Shown here: positions 1 through 11,620 of the stretch, piece by piece
How the letters are laid out: the number at the start of each line of letters is the position of its first letter
How positions within the stretch are numbered: position 1 is the stretch's first letter
Origin: Marsupella aquatica
Lineage: Eukaryota > Marchantiophyta
Assembly (NCBI GenBank): GCA_973895155.1
Contig: OZ316896.1
Location: 22,444,001 to 22,508,000, forward strand
DNA: 64,000 nt
Reading direction: 5' to 3'
The notes under the pieces: generated by a model
Database searches by the model: none
What the model saw: only the letters and a program-made list of their open reading frames with translations
What the model was told of the DNA's origin: nothing
Position numbers and translations under genes: made by a program

Positions 1-32
1 TTCCCAACGATCGATCGTCGTTGCTTCACCTC

Positions 33-3000
33 ATGTATTCCCCTCCGGCGATGAGGCTTACTGCCTCAGGATATGCGCCACAACAAGCTGTTGGAGGTAC
101 TTTCTTCACCCTTGACATGTCTGTTTCATAGCTATAGAAAATTGTGGACCTGTGTGCCACATTGAGCCTGAACCACCTGGCATGTGTGTGTACCGCATTT
201 TGTGCACCCAGATCCTGCCTGTCTTGTCGTAGGATGCCTGTCTCGAGGAGCTCGTGCTTATCCGGGACCTGGGACTTGAAGCCGTTTGTTTCCTTGTCCC
301 CTCGCAGCCTGATGTCTTCTGTGTCCTGATGTCTTCTGTGTTTCATGGGGTTGTTGCAACCGATGTTTTCTACGCGTCATCTTCAGTTGTTGTATGTACG
401 ACTTTGATTATCTGAAACCCTTCAATTAGAGACTTGATCATTCTGCATGGGTTAAGGTAGTGCGTGTTCCATCGGAGTCAACTGGGTTTCCTTCTAGAGA
501 CCCACGTCGGTCAGCTTACCGCATTAATCAGCATCTACCACCGGTTTCCTTCGGTCCCTGAGGTGTCTAAATCCTCGAAAGCACTGGTCTCGCAAAAGAG
601 AGCCACTGTTTTCCTCGAGTAAAGCTGTAATGCATACTAGAAACTGCTCAGGTGTTCTATGACGCTGCTGTCATTCGGTCTTAGTGGAAGGATAGGCTGT
701 GTGAATGGTCTCATCTATTCAGCAGTAGCATGCACTTCCTTCTTAGCCACGCACACTCCAGAGAGAGAATGCGCAGTAGTACGGGGTCAGAGTGGTGGCA
801 CTCTTCGATGGTGTGTCCGTCATCGTCATGAGAGACATTGGGTCTTGCTCGCAGAGCTGCGAAGAACACTTGTTTCCTCCTACAGTCATGGTCATTGTGC
901 CTGGGAGGTGTCGATTTAGATTAGAAGGTAGCGAAGACAATTTCTCAATTCCTGGCCAGTTGATATGGCCTCATGCGATGCCCGCAGACTGAAGCAACAA
1001 CGTATAGTAACTTATTGGGTGCTCTCTTTCTCATGTATGGATGCAGGCGAGCAAAGGAGTTTGAACTCCGAACTATGGCACGCGTGCGCTGGTCCGCTTG
1101 TGTCCGTGCCACCAATCGGCAGTCGCGTAGTTTACTTTCCCCAGGGCCACAGCGAACAGGTTAGACAATCATCCCACTTTTGGTGAGATATGCCCTTTAT
1201 TTCCGCTCAAGACGTTCGGGTAGGTTTCTCGTCTGGTTCTCTCAAGCTCGTGGGGACTGTTAACTCTTCAGTTGGATTATGAGGACGCTCTAATGCCACC
1301 TTTGGCCCCTCCCTTCTTGATGCTGAGTTCATTGGTCCTTGTTCCTTGCTCAGGTGGCTGCATCTACACAAAAGGAGGCGGACATTCATATTCCTAGCTA
1401 TCCCAACCTGCCGTCGCGGTTGATCTGCTTGCTGGACAATGTCACATTGCATGTAAGATGCTTTCCACCTCTGGGCCTGTGTCGCTTGTCTTGATGTCTC
1501 GTTCGGTCCATCGATTTGGTTTGTACGCACCGAATGTTGATGAAGTTTTCGTCGATTGTTAATGAACTGCAGGCTGATGTCGAAACCGACGAAGTTTACA
1601 CTCGAATGACTTTGATTCCTCTTGGTCCGGTGAGCTACTTCCTAAGTCAATTGTGTTGAGTGCTAGCAGCTCAGTGCGGTGTCTACTCGACAAGAACGAA
1701 CTCTCGGTTGTTTACTCTCCGTATTCTAACAATTTGTGTTTGTATGTCCAGCAACAAGATAAAGATTCCCTATTGGTGCCGGAGATAACCAGGGAGAACA
1801 AGCAGCCCACAGACTTTTTCTGCAAAACTCTCACAGCTAGTGACACCAGTACACATGGGGGTTTCTCAATACCTCGTCGGGCTGCAGAGAAAGTGTTTCC
1901 ACCCCTGGTGAAGACCATCTCTACATACTGGGCTCGTTGGGTTCAGTTCGCTCATGTGTCTAGTGGCTGCTTGATTTGAAGCTTCGATTGGATGTGCGTA
2001 CTCTTGGCCAATATGCTTCATGGTTACCTCATGCAGGACTATTCTACGCCACCCCCGGCTCATCCTGCCCAGGAGCTCGTCGCCAGGGATTTGCATGACA
2101 ACGAGTGGCACTTTCGTCACATTTACAGAGGTACACCTTTCTATACAATCATTAAGCGGTCTGCAGGATGAGGGTTTCGTTTCAATGAGTTGGCCAAACC
2201 CTTTAGCGGCTCATTGTATTGACTGTCTGCTGTTATTGTTTCACAGGCCAGCCCCGACGTCATCTACTAACCACAGGTTGGAGTATCTTTGTTAGCCAAA
2301 AGAGGCTCCAAGCTGGAGATTCGGTTCTGTTCATCAGGTATGCTGTTCCCCTTAGTCCGCTTTTGTATCGGATCACTATGGCAACACGTTTGTTCCAACC
2401 AGAACAAGTTTCTGAAAGAATTTTAAGTCTTACCAGAACGCGCGTGTCGACTTGATGAATTAGCTCATGCCTATCAAGTGGTCGTTAATCGGCTTTCCCA
2501 CTCTTGCTGTGCAGGGATGACAAGGGCCAACTTCTCTTGGGTATCAGGCGAGCTAACCGGCAGCAAACAGCCATGCCATCATCCGTGCTGACCAGTGATA
2601 GCATGCACTTTGGGGTCCTTGCGGCTGCCAACCATGCAGCAGCGACCAACAGCCGTTTCACGATTTTTTACAACCCTAGGTAACATATCGCACATCTGTA
2701 GATTTAAATGTCGCCAGCTCTTCACTGAACATGCGTGGATAATGAAGAACTTGTATGCTCATTACAGAAGGGTTTTGGGGCTTTTGCAGGGCCAGTCCTT
2801 CCGAGTTCGTTATTCCTCTTTCGAAGTATAACAAAGCTGTACATCAGACGCAAGTGAGTGTCGGGATGCGGTTCAGAATGGTTTTTGAGACCGAGGAATC
2901 TGGCGTTCGCAGGTAACTCTTGTTACAGCCCATATTGCATCTAACTTGTACCCCATAGCTTTGCCGTCCCAGTCGGTATTGATACATATTCTCTTCTCTA

Positions 3001-3921
3001 GGGTTCTCCTCCCTGACGTCTGTCTCGATGTGCTTGCAGATACATGGGCACCATCACTGGTATAGGCGACCTTGATCCTGGGAGGTGGCCTAATTCACAT
3101 TGGAGGTCATTGAAGGTATGGAAGCGATGAAACTTGACATTCACGAAGATTAGCTGACTCTGGTATTGGTTGGTATTTTTTTTTAGGTTGGTGTGCTGTT
3201 CAGGGAATTAATGTTGGATGGGTTTTTATGCAGGTGGGATGGGATGAATCTACAGCAGGGGAGAGACAGAGACGTGTCTCGTTGTGGGAGATCGAGCCCC
3301 TGACCACCCCTTACCTCATTTGCCCTCCACTTCCTATAAGGAAACGACCGCGGGCCCTTCCCAGAGGATCAGGGTTAAATGGTAAGAAGATTTCTACACT
3401 AGGGACTAGTTCTCAAGCATGATGAGAACATGATAGAGTTGTCGATTGCACTTTTGGTGTCCCACTTTCATAGTTCACCCTGGATTCTACCCAGTAATTT
3501 GTTGATAGTTGATGGTCGGTTTCAATCTATGTATAAGGAGACGCACTATCTAATTCTCAATATGTACGTGTATTTTTGAGCAGGTGAAGAAGACGAAGTG
3601 GATGGCCTTCAAAAGAAGTCGTTGTGGTGCAATGACGGGGATAACAATTCTCTTCAGAGGCCACCTTTTAATGGACTCCAAGGTATAGATCAGTGGATGA
3701 GGCTACCAAGGCAGGATGCAGGAGGTGCTGGACCTCAGAATGACTTCTACCGAGCTATGGCAGCTGCTGCTCTTCAGGAGATTCGGGATCCTCCGAAGCA
3801 GTTGCATCCTCCGCGCCAGCCTCAACCGCCCATGCAAACCCAGCAGATGCAATTCAGATCACAGCAGCAACAGCAACAGCAACCGCAGCAGGACCAGCAA
3901 CAGCAGCAGCAGCTCTCTATT

Positions 3922-3957
<36 letters not shown>

Positions 3958-5621
3958 CAAACCTCACAACACTTGCCAGTGTCATTGCAGTTGCCGGAAG
4001 TCAATGGGGTCTCAATGCTTCAAATATCTGGTAGCCGGCCGCAATCTCCTATGCAACTACCATCTCTACGGGTGTCGTCTTACACAGAGTCTGATTTGCA
4101 TCTGTCTCCAGCTTCAACATCTTCTGGGTCATATCCAATGCAAAGCATGCTGGGTAGGCCTCAGCAGGGAACTGTTCTTCCAACCGAGGACACTAATCAG
4201 TTCACGAATTTACTGCGCAACAATCAAAATGCCATGCAACAGACAGCAATGCTTCCTCCTGGCCCAGCGCCTGGAAGGGATCAGCAGATTTCAAATCAAT
4301 GGTTCCCCTCACTGAGAGATTCTAAGTTACCGGACACCCCCCCCCTTACGAGTTCTCGAATCGGACGTGCTGATTCGTCGCCTACGTCGGCTAATGCTTT
4401 TATTCCTTCTTGTGAACCTGTACAATCAGGTCTTGCCCCTCTCCCAATGCAAACATCCCCTTTCACAGTTTTCCGCGATAGCACTCAGGAGCAAGAACAA
4501 GTTCAATCAGATCCTCGGAGTCATTTGCTGTTCGGAGTCTCCATTGATCAACCTTTGGTCGTACCGAATGGGGCTGGAGCTCTTGCTTCGAGAGGCGGCT
4601 TAATGAAAGGAAAAGATGCACAGAATCGGTTTGGAGGTGGAAATTTACTTCCAGCACCTTTCTCTGCTTCTGCTGGACCAGAAATGCCGATGAGCCCTGG
4701 CATTATGTCCACACTGGATGATAACTCATTCATGCCGCGTGGTGGTTCAGCGTGGCCAATGCTTCCTGCGGCACCTTCTGTAAGGACGTTTACAAAGGTA
4801 TTGTTTTCTGCCAATTCGTGATTACGTGCATGTTGGAACTCGGTTATTTCATTGCCTGTTGTAAAACAGATTGAAGTACGTCGTTTGCCTTCTTGGAATG
4901 AGCTGAAATCCTCACTTTTCTGCATTCGAAATTCCCGCAGGTGCATAAGCAGGGCTCTGTAGGAAGGTCCTTGGACGTGACCCGTTTTGGAAACTACGTA
5001 GAACTGCGAGCTGCGTTGGCAAAGATGTTTGGCCTAGAAGGGCAGCTGGAAGATCCACAAAGGTCAAGTTGGCAGCTTGTGTTCGTAGACAATGAGGGGG
5101 ATGTACTTCTCGTTGGTGATGATCCCTGGGAGTAAGTTCCTCTACCATTCAAGTGCTTTCTCTTGACTTGGTTAATTTCTAGTAACGATTCAGTGATGGA
5201 AGAGGTTTGTTGTTTGAGTTAGTTCCTCAACCCTTCAATTGCTTTTTCATGACTGAGGTATAGTCTACTAATGTTTTAGTGATGGAAGAGGTTTGCTCTC
5301 TGAGTAAGTTCCTCAACCGTGCAATTGCTTGTTCTTGACTCGGGTAATCTCTTGTAGTAATGAAACAGGTTGCTGTGCGAGTGATCTGATGGATTTAGGC
5401 ATTTGTGGGCTTGCAGGGAGTTCGTGAACTGTGTAAGAGGTATCCGGATCCTGTCGCCGTCAGAGGTGAAGTTCATGAGTCAAGAAGGATCAGACATGTT
5501 GAACTTCGTTCCACCACCGGTACCTCGACCGACTAGCAGTGGTTCGGAGGATGGCGCTGCAACTCGGCTGGATGACAGGAATTCACCCTCACATCCTAAT
5601 GGAGGTCCCCTGGAGCTGTAG
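33..5621 (+). CDS. ARF: Auxin response factor, class A (ARF6/8-like), 14 exons
   Basis: Transcription factor that binds auxin response elements and activates auxin-responsive genes in the nucleus. Exons join in frame at 33-96, 1047-1159, 1354-1452, 1573-1629, 1752-1907, 2037-2130, 2247-2337, 2515-2679, 2790-2912, 3040-3115, 3234-3381, 3584-4797, 4941-5131 and 5417-5621, all GT-AG, giving 931 residues. Order seen: N-terminal [15 protein letters not shown]3 DNA-binding domain about 134-236 ([27 protein letters not shown]); ARF ancillary domain about 260-350 ([19 protein letters not shown]); long Gln-rich middle region with poly-Q about 475-522, typical of activator ARFs; C-terminal PB1 domain about 796-885 with the TFTKV lysine and the acidic GDDPWEEF patch. 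The start at 33 gives an MRL-type N terminus like ARF6/8; the in-frame ATG at 51 is an alternative, and no in-frame stop lies upstream inside the window. Promoter and 5' UTR lie outside. Confidence 0.95.
5060..5080 (+). promoter_or_regulatory. Possible miR167-type target site in the ARF PB1 exon
   Basis: In angiosperm ARF6/ARF8 the miR167 site lies in the PB1-coding region over the codons for RSGWQLV. Here the equivalent codons read RSSWQLV. The 12 nt TTGGCAGCTTGT keep the core GGCAGCTT that pairs with the miRNA 5' half. By eye I count about six differences from a perfect complement of miR167a, two of them G:U-compatible. The match could be functional with a lineage-specific miRNA or could simply reflect conserved protein sequence. 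Confidence 0.3.
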
Positions 5622-7202
5622 GGGAAAATCTTAGTCGACGATGTGGTCGGGTTGGTATTTTTTCATCTGTCCTGATCCAGGACACTCTTCTCTAAGCACA
5701 CCTCGATGTCCATTTGACGTTCGGCTTCCTGGAGGAGTCGAGTCAATCCCCAAAGTTGGCAGGAGTTGCTGTCGTGTGACTCTGATTCCCGTCTCAAGTG
5801 CACTAAAGAGAGAGGACCGGTCACCTCAAGGCATTTGCATTTTCCGAGGTTGTTCTCAATAGTCGCTTACAGTGCATAAGAAGTGAGCCGACTTCATGAA
5901 GTCCCCTACCATGACGCTCAGTCGGGATGGAAGGCGCTGCCCTCCAAGAGGCGAACTGTTTTTGAAAGTGGGAAGGTGTGACAGAGCCCTCGGTGGTGAA
6001 ACGTGGGAGGAACCGACCACAGCTGCTCCGTGTCCCGTTTCCTCTGGAGCGGTTCTCCTTCGCGAGGAGGGCACGGCGGGGCTGTTTTCTTCATAACTTT
6101 AATACGAGAGCTCTGCCTGAATCACAGGCTTCACTTTTGATCAACGAAGCTTCTGCTTCATGGTAGTTTCTCATGCGGAGTGATCCTCTCCTAACGGGGC
6201 ACGGGACTAGAAAAGCTACCTGGTGGAGGAAGCCGCGACTGGGGAAGTTACATAGGCCTGTATCGCTCCAATGGACGGATTGTATGTGCCATTTATTCTT
6301 TGGTTACAAGGTGACTGAGTTATTCCAATGTCAGGGGCCTGTGTTTTGCAATGTAGATTGTATCGGTGTAGTAAGAGCTGATGTAGACCAAAATGGTTCT
6401 GGTACCTCAGCAGAGGCAGCCATTTGTATTTTGCTATTGTCAGTGATGATAAAACCATCTTGTAGATTATGTGGGCTTCTCATTGACAAAAATAGGTAGT
6501 TGTATTGGTGCTGCTGGTGACCGACCGCCGCCAGCCGAACTCGTCCCCGCGGAGTAGGTGTTAGGTCTGTGTGTAATTGCGGGAGTACTTTACCTAGTAT
6601 GAGTCTTCACGCTGTCAACGCAAAACTGGAAATGACACCTATTGTGGATCTCCTGACTCGGCTCTCTGTGGAATCTGAATCCCTCCTGTTCAGGAATCGG
6701 GAACCTGTATGAGCCAAATTAATAATGGAAATAATCCCGTGTTGTACAAATTGCTTCCGCCCAGGCAAATCAGCTGGTTGTCGAATCTCTACCCGTCGTT
6801 TAACATGTGCATTGTCTGGAGCTCCCTTTTGGAAGAGGAGGATTGCGGCTGTGTCATTCTTAATGATAGCCGATGAATCCTAATGTCATTCTCTGAGTAG
6901 TCCAGGACGAAGGCACGTTTCCCAAGCCTTGGTGATAACCTCCCGCACAGTTCCTGTGTATCGTGGAACATCTTCCAGCTGAAGTTTCCAGCTTTTCATT
7001 CGGCTATCGAATAAGCTTTTCAACGTGCAGCAAGGGTAGAGAGGCCGTCTCAGCCTTTGGTGACGTGAGCCAGCTCAACGCGCACATTTTACTGTACCCT
7101 TTTTCCCACAGAGCGGGGCCCAGTGCTCTTTCCCGTAAATCCGATGCTTTCTGCATTTAGAAAAGCTCGCCTCTGGTTCTTTATGGATTTTGGGACTTGC
7201 AG
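5622..7202. other. ARF 3' UTR and downstream flank
   Basis: No gene is recognised. The first several hundred bases after the ARF stop are probably 3' UTR. Short open frames here show no family motif or splice-consistent extension. AT-rich polyadenylation-like stretches occur near 6450-6500 and 6715-6740, but I cannot choose a cleavage site. Confidence 0.4.
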
Positions 7203-7630
7203 GAGATGATGACAATACAGATGAGCTCGATCGTCGACCACGATTCCCTCGCGTTCCAACGGTGAGTGCACGACAGATTCCATATAACCCCCTCTCTTTT
7301 TTCTTACCGGAAGGGCCTGCCTACCTCTCCGTTCACAACGCCTTCAGGCCCACCACGCTACAGTACCGCCTCTTCTGGCTTGGAAGGCCACAGCTGGATA
7401 TCTCGCGATGGGTCCTCGATAATGGTGGCTACAGTAGCCGTCAGGGAGGTGCGGGACCACGCGAGCATGCTGGACCTGCTGCCACTGACGAAAGAATCAG
7501 GAAAAAAGACGGGAGCCTTAGGTAACGTCCACTCTCGTCCCTTCTTCACCTCTGATCTGGAGCTACAGCTCTGCTGCCTTCGGGCCCTTGCAGGACTATC
7601 AGGGGTCTTGGTGCGGCTCCTCCGTCATAG
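7203..7630 (+). CDS. Candidate small spliced gene, unknown product
   Basis: I do not recognise this product. Three segments bounded by good splice signals stay open when joined: 7203-7261 (AG before, GTGAGT after), 7348-7521 (TTCAG before, GTAACG after) and 7594-7630 (TTGCAG before, ending in TAG at 7628-7630). From the ATG at 7206 this gives 88 residues beginning MMTIQMSSIVDHDS, with a central FWLGRPQLDISRWVLDNGG stretch and a basic C-terminal part (RIRKKDGSLR). The first segment may instead continue an upstream exon. It lies 1.6 kb past the ARF stop on the same strand, so it could be a separate small gene, a non-coding RNA or an alternative ARF 3' exon set. No domain or signal peptide is seen. 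Confidence 0.25.
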
Positions 7631-7664
7631 GTATCTCCTGGACTAGGCCTAAAGGAGTCCCATT

Positions 7665-8400
7665 GATAGTACTTCCTGGAGCAGAAATGATTTCTGGAGC
7701 AGAAATGATTTCTGGAGCACAATGAGAGTCACGTTCCTGTTCTACTTCAGTGTCATGTCATGATTCCATTCCAGAGACACTGAGTTTGGTTGACGTCTCC
7801 AGAGCTATTGAACTTGAACATCACAGTCATGGTTCCATCCAAGAGTTCATGAGTTCATTTGACATCTCCAGAGCTGTTGAACTTGAACTTCACAGTCATA
7901 CTTCTTCTGGATTTCAAACGACTACTTCAGTCTCATGTATGTGTCTTGAATTCCTCCCTCCGGAGTAAATGAATTCACGTTGCAATAATACTGCAGGCTC
8001 ATTCCACACCAGAGCTACGGAATTCGGTTCAGAATCGTAGTATCTGTGTACATATCGCAGCCATTATTTCAGGACCTTTTCCAGAGAATGAATTTCAGCA
8101 CAAACTTTGCAGAATCTTTCAAGCCTTTGTCTGTGGACCATTTCGAGAGAATCTCAAGACACACTCGGCAGAGTTTTGTTCAGAAGTGGTTCCAGAGCCG
8201 GTGAACTACACACCGTACCATCACGATTTCGCTACAGGACCATTTCTGGAGCCATTAAACGCACTGCAGGACCACTTTTTCGACGAGGCATTGAACTCGC
8301 TTCACACTTCTGCCGTAGGACATATCCCAGAGCCATTGCCATCAATTCATTCCAGGACAAGAGAATGAAACTCACTTTTCTGTCCTGACCAGAGGATCTT
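7665..8400. repeat. Degenerate tandem repeat rich in TTCCAGAGC-type units
   Basis: A 19-bp unit (AGAAATGATTTCTGGAGC) repeats near 7682-7720. Longer units follow that share 'CTCCAGAGCTRTTGAACTTG', at about 7796 and 7867, then increasingly diverged copies ('CCAGAGC' followed by GAACT-like words) to about 8400. Open frames crossing this stretch owe their length to the repeat. Confidence 0.55.
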
Positions 8401-8570
8401 CTGAGGGAGTATGTTTTTTTCTTTGGGAGGCAATTAGTCCTAACCCTTGACGGGACGGACATCATCTTTGCAGGTCAGGTTTTCGCCCAGAGCAATGTAC
8501 GGCATCGCTCTGCGAGATCCCGTTCCAAAACTGAGAAGAAAAACCAACAGCACCACCGATGGAAAACACG

Positions 8571-8613
8571 TCTCATCTCTTCTCATCTCTTCTCATCTCG
8601 TCTCATCTCGTCT
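8571..8613. repeat. 10-bp microsatellite (TCTCATCTCK)n
   Basis: Four consecutive copies of TCTCATCTCT/G are visible, followed by a partial unit. Confidence 0.9.
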
Positions 8614-9690
8614 GGCACTTCTTTCCCCAACTTGAGAGTTGCAGTGCAGTGCAGATACGGCACCCATTAATTCCAAGTAGCAGGAAAGACATGGGCTTTT
8701 TTCGTCAAACATTCCGCCTTTTTGGTTAGGTGACGAAATGCTGACGACCGTCCTTTAGGCTTTCTCCAGGGTCGATTTGTTTCCTTCGACCTTTCCTTTC
8801 CCTTCCTTGACACAGAGGAGTCGTAACCTGGTTTTCTCAACACACAATTCTCATCGGAAGGGAAAGGCCCCCATAATTCCAGCACGCCCCAAAATAAAAG
8901 AAGCCCATGAAATATGGTCAATCAACTGTAGGTTTTTTGGACCAAGAGCGGGGCCCAGAGCTGATGAATCTAGCCATATTATAATATGTACGCAAATCTG
9001 GAGACAAGCATTGTTAGCAGATGCTGTCAAGCCCAAACTCAAAATGACCTATGTAGGTATTTATATACTTTGGATGCTCTGGCTAAAGTCCCAACCAATG
9101 ATCATTATGGTCAACCAGCTAGCCCAATGCCCTTCACACACATAAGGTTGAGGTTGTGTTGTTGTTGTGGTCGGGTTGTGGTTGCTGTGGAAGTGTTGCC
9201 GTTCTGACAGTGTCATTTGTGCAATTTATGTTATGGTTATAGAAATGTTGTAGTCCTGAGTGGTTGTTGCTGTGAAAATGTTAAGATTTTTGTCAATGTT
9301 GTTGTCACAAAATTGATGTTATGTTGGTTGTGTATTTCCACTTTGTGCAAACGATTGTCATTGTTAGGGTTTGCCTGCTGGCATGTGCCCACAGTACAAG
9401 GCTGTACTCATGCGACAGCCAGGGTTTAGGGAAATGAAGGGATGTGGGTGGAGGGGCTGATTGTGCAAGCCTGCAGGATGTGTTTGGATTGCAGGTGAAA
9501 GATGGCCGGCAGTCTGGTGAGGGCAGGCCTGCAAGGGTGATTTGGCTAATTGGAAGATGCAGGGAAAGACCTCATAAATCAAACTGCCATAATTTCTTCT
9601 CAACCAGATTGGATTCTGCATGTAAACATTCCATTGGAGAAAAGAAGAGGAGTTGTTGCTTATAGTGTTTCGATAGAGACATGGTATTTG
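8614..9690. other. Intergenic, GT-rich low complexity
   Basis: No gene is recognised. The part at about 9145-9330 is a diffuse TTG/GTT-rich low-complexity stretch on the + strand. The rest shows no motif or splice-consistent frame that I can support. Confidence 0.4.
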
Positions 9691-9699
9691 GGTACTCTC

Positions 9700-10900
9700 A
9701 GAATCCCAGAACCCAAATGATATGAACAATCTAAAAATGTAATTCTGGAGATTCTTTCTAAACCCCCAAACATAGGTGATTAGCTTTGAGATGGAATGTA
9801 CTTAGTCTTTCCAAAGCCAAAACCCACTACAAGATTGATCTTGAGATATTAGTGGGCATTATCTTAACCATGAACGATGACATGATCAATCTAGAGATGT
9901 GATTTAAGATTTCTCCCAACTGTAAACCCCCTGACATGACAAATCTTGAAATGTAAGGATTGCCTTTCCAAACTCCCAACCTATGATCTAATCAATTTCA
10001 ACATGTAGTATGGACAGATCTGATCCATCTCACTGCTCAACATGGAGAGACTCTAAACCCCAATCCATGATATGATCAAACTACTCTAGACAAGTATTAT
10101 GGACAGCCTTCCTAACGCTGCACCCACTATATGTCCAATTTAGCAATTCAATCTGGACAGACTCTACTCTAGACCCTAACCCATGATGAGATCAAGCCAG
10201 ACCAGGAATATGCCCCACACCCCACTGCATGATCAAGTTAGATTTTTTGCTAAATGGACTGACTCTAAACCCATGATGTAAAATTCAGAATGCCTTTCCT
10301 AACACCAAACCCATGATTGTTCCTTCTCGTACTAACTGGAGGCCATGAGTACTGTCTACAGGTAGACTGATAGGGTTTAATACCCTATCACGGACCCACT
10401 GAAGTGAACCTCACCAGTACAAGAGCACTGGCCAGTCTTTAGGACTGTGCCACTCGTGCTGTAGTTTCCAAATTGCTTGTGTGGTGCCCTTCTCGGAGCT
10501 TGACAGCTCCTGTCCTGGTACAGGCCTCCCAGGTTTTAGCATGTCAACCTTTGGTCCTATGGGCTGGTGTCCCCCGTTTGAGCCCCCCTTTTTGTAAGTT
10601 GGCCATTTGAATGTAATTCATTTGGTTTTTTTTAGGGAAGAAAAAGAGGAGAGAGTACTGTCTACTGGCAATCGGCCCCTGCACAATCGAGCGGCGCCCC
10701 AAAAAGGGACAACCTAAGATCCAAACCCATGATAATTATGGTGAATCTAGTCTAGACTAGATAGACATCAGTCTTGACTCAAACTAGTAGATCCGCAATG
10801 TATGATCAATTTAGACAAGACAGTAATATGGACAGCCTTTCTGAAACCCCCAAACCCATGACAATAGTGAGGTGAATCTAGAGACCAGTCTTCACTCGAA
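9700..10900. repeat. Eroded satellite (units of roughly 60-80 bp), interrupted
   Basis: Degenerate units share the words 'AAACCCATGATNTGATCAA', 'TCTAGANATG' and 'TATGGACAGCCTTTCT', recurring from about 9700 to 10330 and again from 10690 to 10900. The two parts are separated by the 10347-10665 insertion, so they were probably one array. Divergence between units is high, which implies an old array with no recent homogenisation. Confidence 0.6.
10347..10665. mobile_element. Roughly 293-bp insertion flanked by a 13-bp direct repeat
   Basis: The 13-mer GAGTACTGTCTAC occurs at 10347-10359 and 10653-10665 and bounds sequence unlike the surrounding satellite. The inside contains a small inverted repeat around TAGGGTTTAATACCCTAT and GC-rich hairpin-like words near 10490-10530. 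It ends in T-rich then purine-rich sequence. Size and a 13-bp duplication fit a non-autonomous retroposon (SINE-like), but I could not find clear pol III A and B boxes, so the class is open. Confidence 0.4.
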
Positions 10901-11219
10901 TATCGTTCGTATCAGAGAATACCGCGCGAGCGGTCTGTCTGTTCCTGTCGTGTCTTCGTATTCCCAACATTTTCTATCCATACTAACGCAATCTAGGAGG
11001 GCTTTGTTCACTCCACGGGATTCGAGGATGCCGGAATGTCGACGATACGATGATTATACAGCAGCGCATCCCAGACCCTCTGAGCTCAGCCAAGCAGTGA
11101 GCACGAAGAAAGTATCGCGAAGAATAGCTGAGTGTACAGCAGCGCATCCCAGGGCCTCTGAGCTCAGCCGAGCAGTGAGCACCAAGAAAGTATGGAGACG
11201 AAGGAGGAGAGGAGGCTAG
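10872..11219 (+). CDS. Hypothetical ORF with an in-frame 26-residue repeat
   Basis: Unknown. An open frame of 115 codons contains two tandem 26-residue units (TAAHPRPSELSQAVSTKK and TAAHPRASELSRAVSTKK). They are encoded by a 78-bp DNA duplication at 11057-11134 and 11135-11212. The C terminus is Arg-rich. The duplication length is a multiple of three, so the frame survives it, but that can be chance. No start context, domain or splice support is visible, and the 5' part overlaps the eroded satellite. Confidence 0.15.
   Translation: MNLETSLHSNIVRIREYRASGLSVPVVSSYSQHFLSILTQSRRALFTPRDSRMPECRRYDDYTAAHPRPSELSQAVSTKKVSRRIAECTAAHPRASELSRAVSTKKVWRRRRRGG
11057..11212. repeat. 78-bp tandem duplication
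   Basis: Two adjacent copies begin TACAGCAGCGCATCCC at 11057 and 11135. They differ at a handful of positions and share the CTCTGAGCTCAGCC core. Confidence 0.85.
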
Positions 11220-11489
11220 CGTAGGCCCTTCGCGCCCATCATCATGTGCACAATCTATAGAGACATCCCTCCGCTCGGACGAGCTAAATAGTACACTAGA
11301 TCTGAAAATATATCTGATGGTCGGTGGGTCGGTCAGTTGGGGGTAGGTCGGTCTGTCGGATGGCTGGCTGGATATCGATAGATAGATGAGGAGGTTCGAT
11401 CCTGCCGAGTACGGAGTGTCGATCAGCCCCTTTTCCTTTCAGAGGAGGCCAAGACTAATTAAGTAACGAACGCACCGGCGAGTCCTAAA

Positions 11490-11620
11490 AGCAGCCGAGA
11501 CTCCGAGACTCCGAGACTCATCATCATAGCCCCGCCCGGCAGAACAAATGATCAATCACTCAATCAGTCAATCAAAGGAGAGCCGCACTCATTCAATCAG
11601 TCAATCACAGGAGAGCCCCA
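11490..11620. repeat. Short tandem repeats
   Basis: GAGACTCC is repeated three times near 11498-11520. The word TCAATCAGTCAATCA followed by AGGAGAGCC occurs twice between about 11558 and 11616. Confidence 0.7.

Noticed and set aside
3716-4315. Second plus-strand frame with poly-Ser
   Set aside because: Shadow of the CAG repeat in the ARF Gln-rich exon read in another frame.
8107-8388. Plus-strand frame of 93 codons
   Set aside because: Lies in a degenerate tandem repeat and has no motif.
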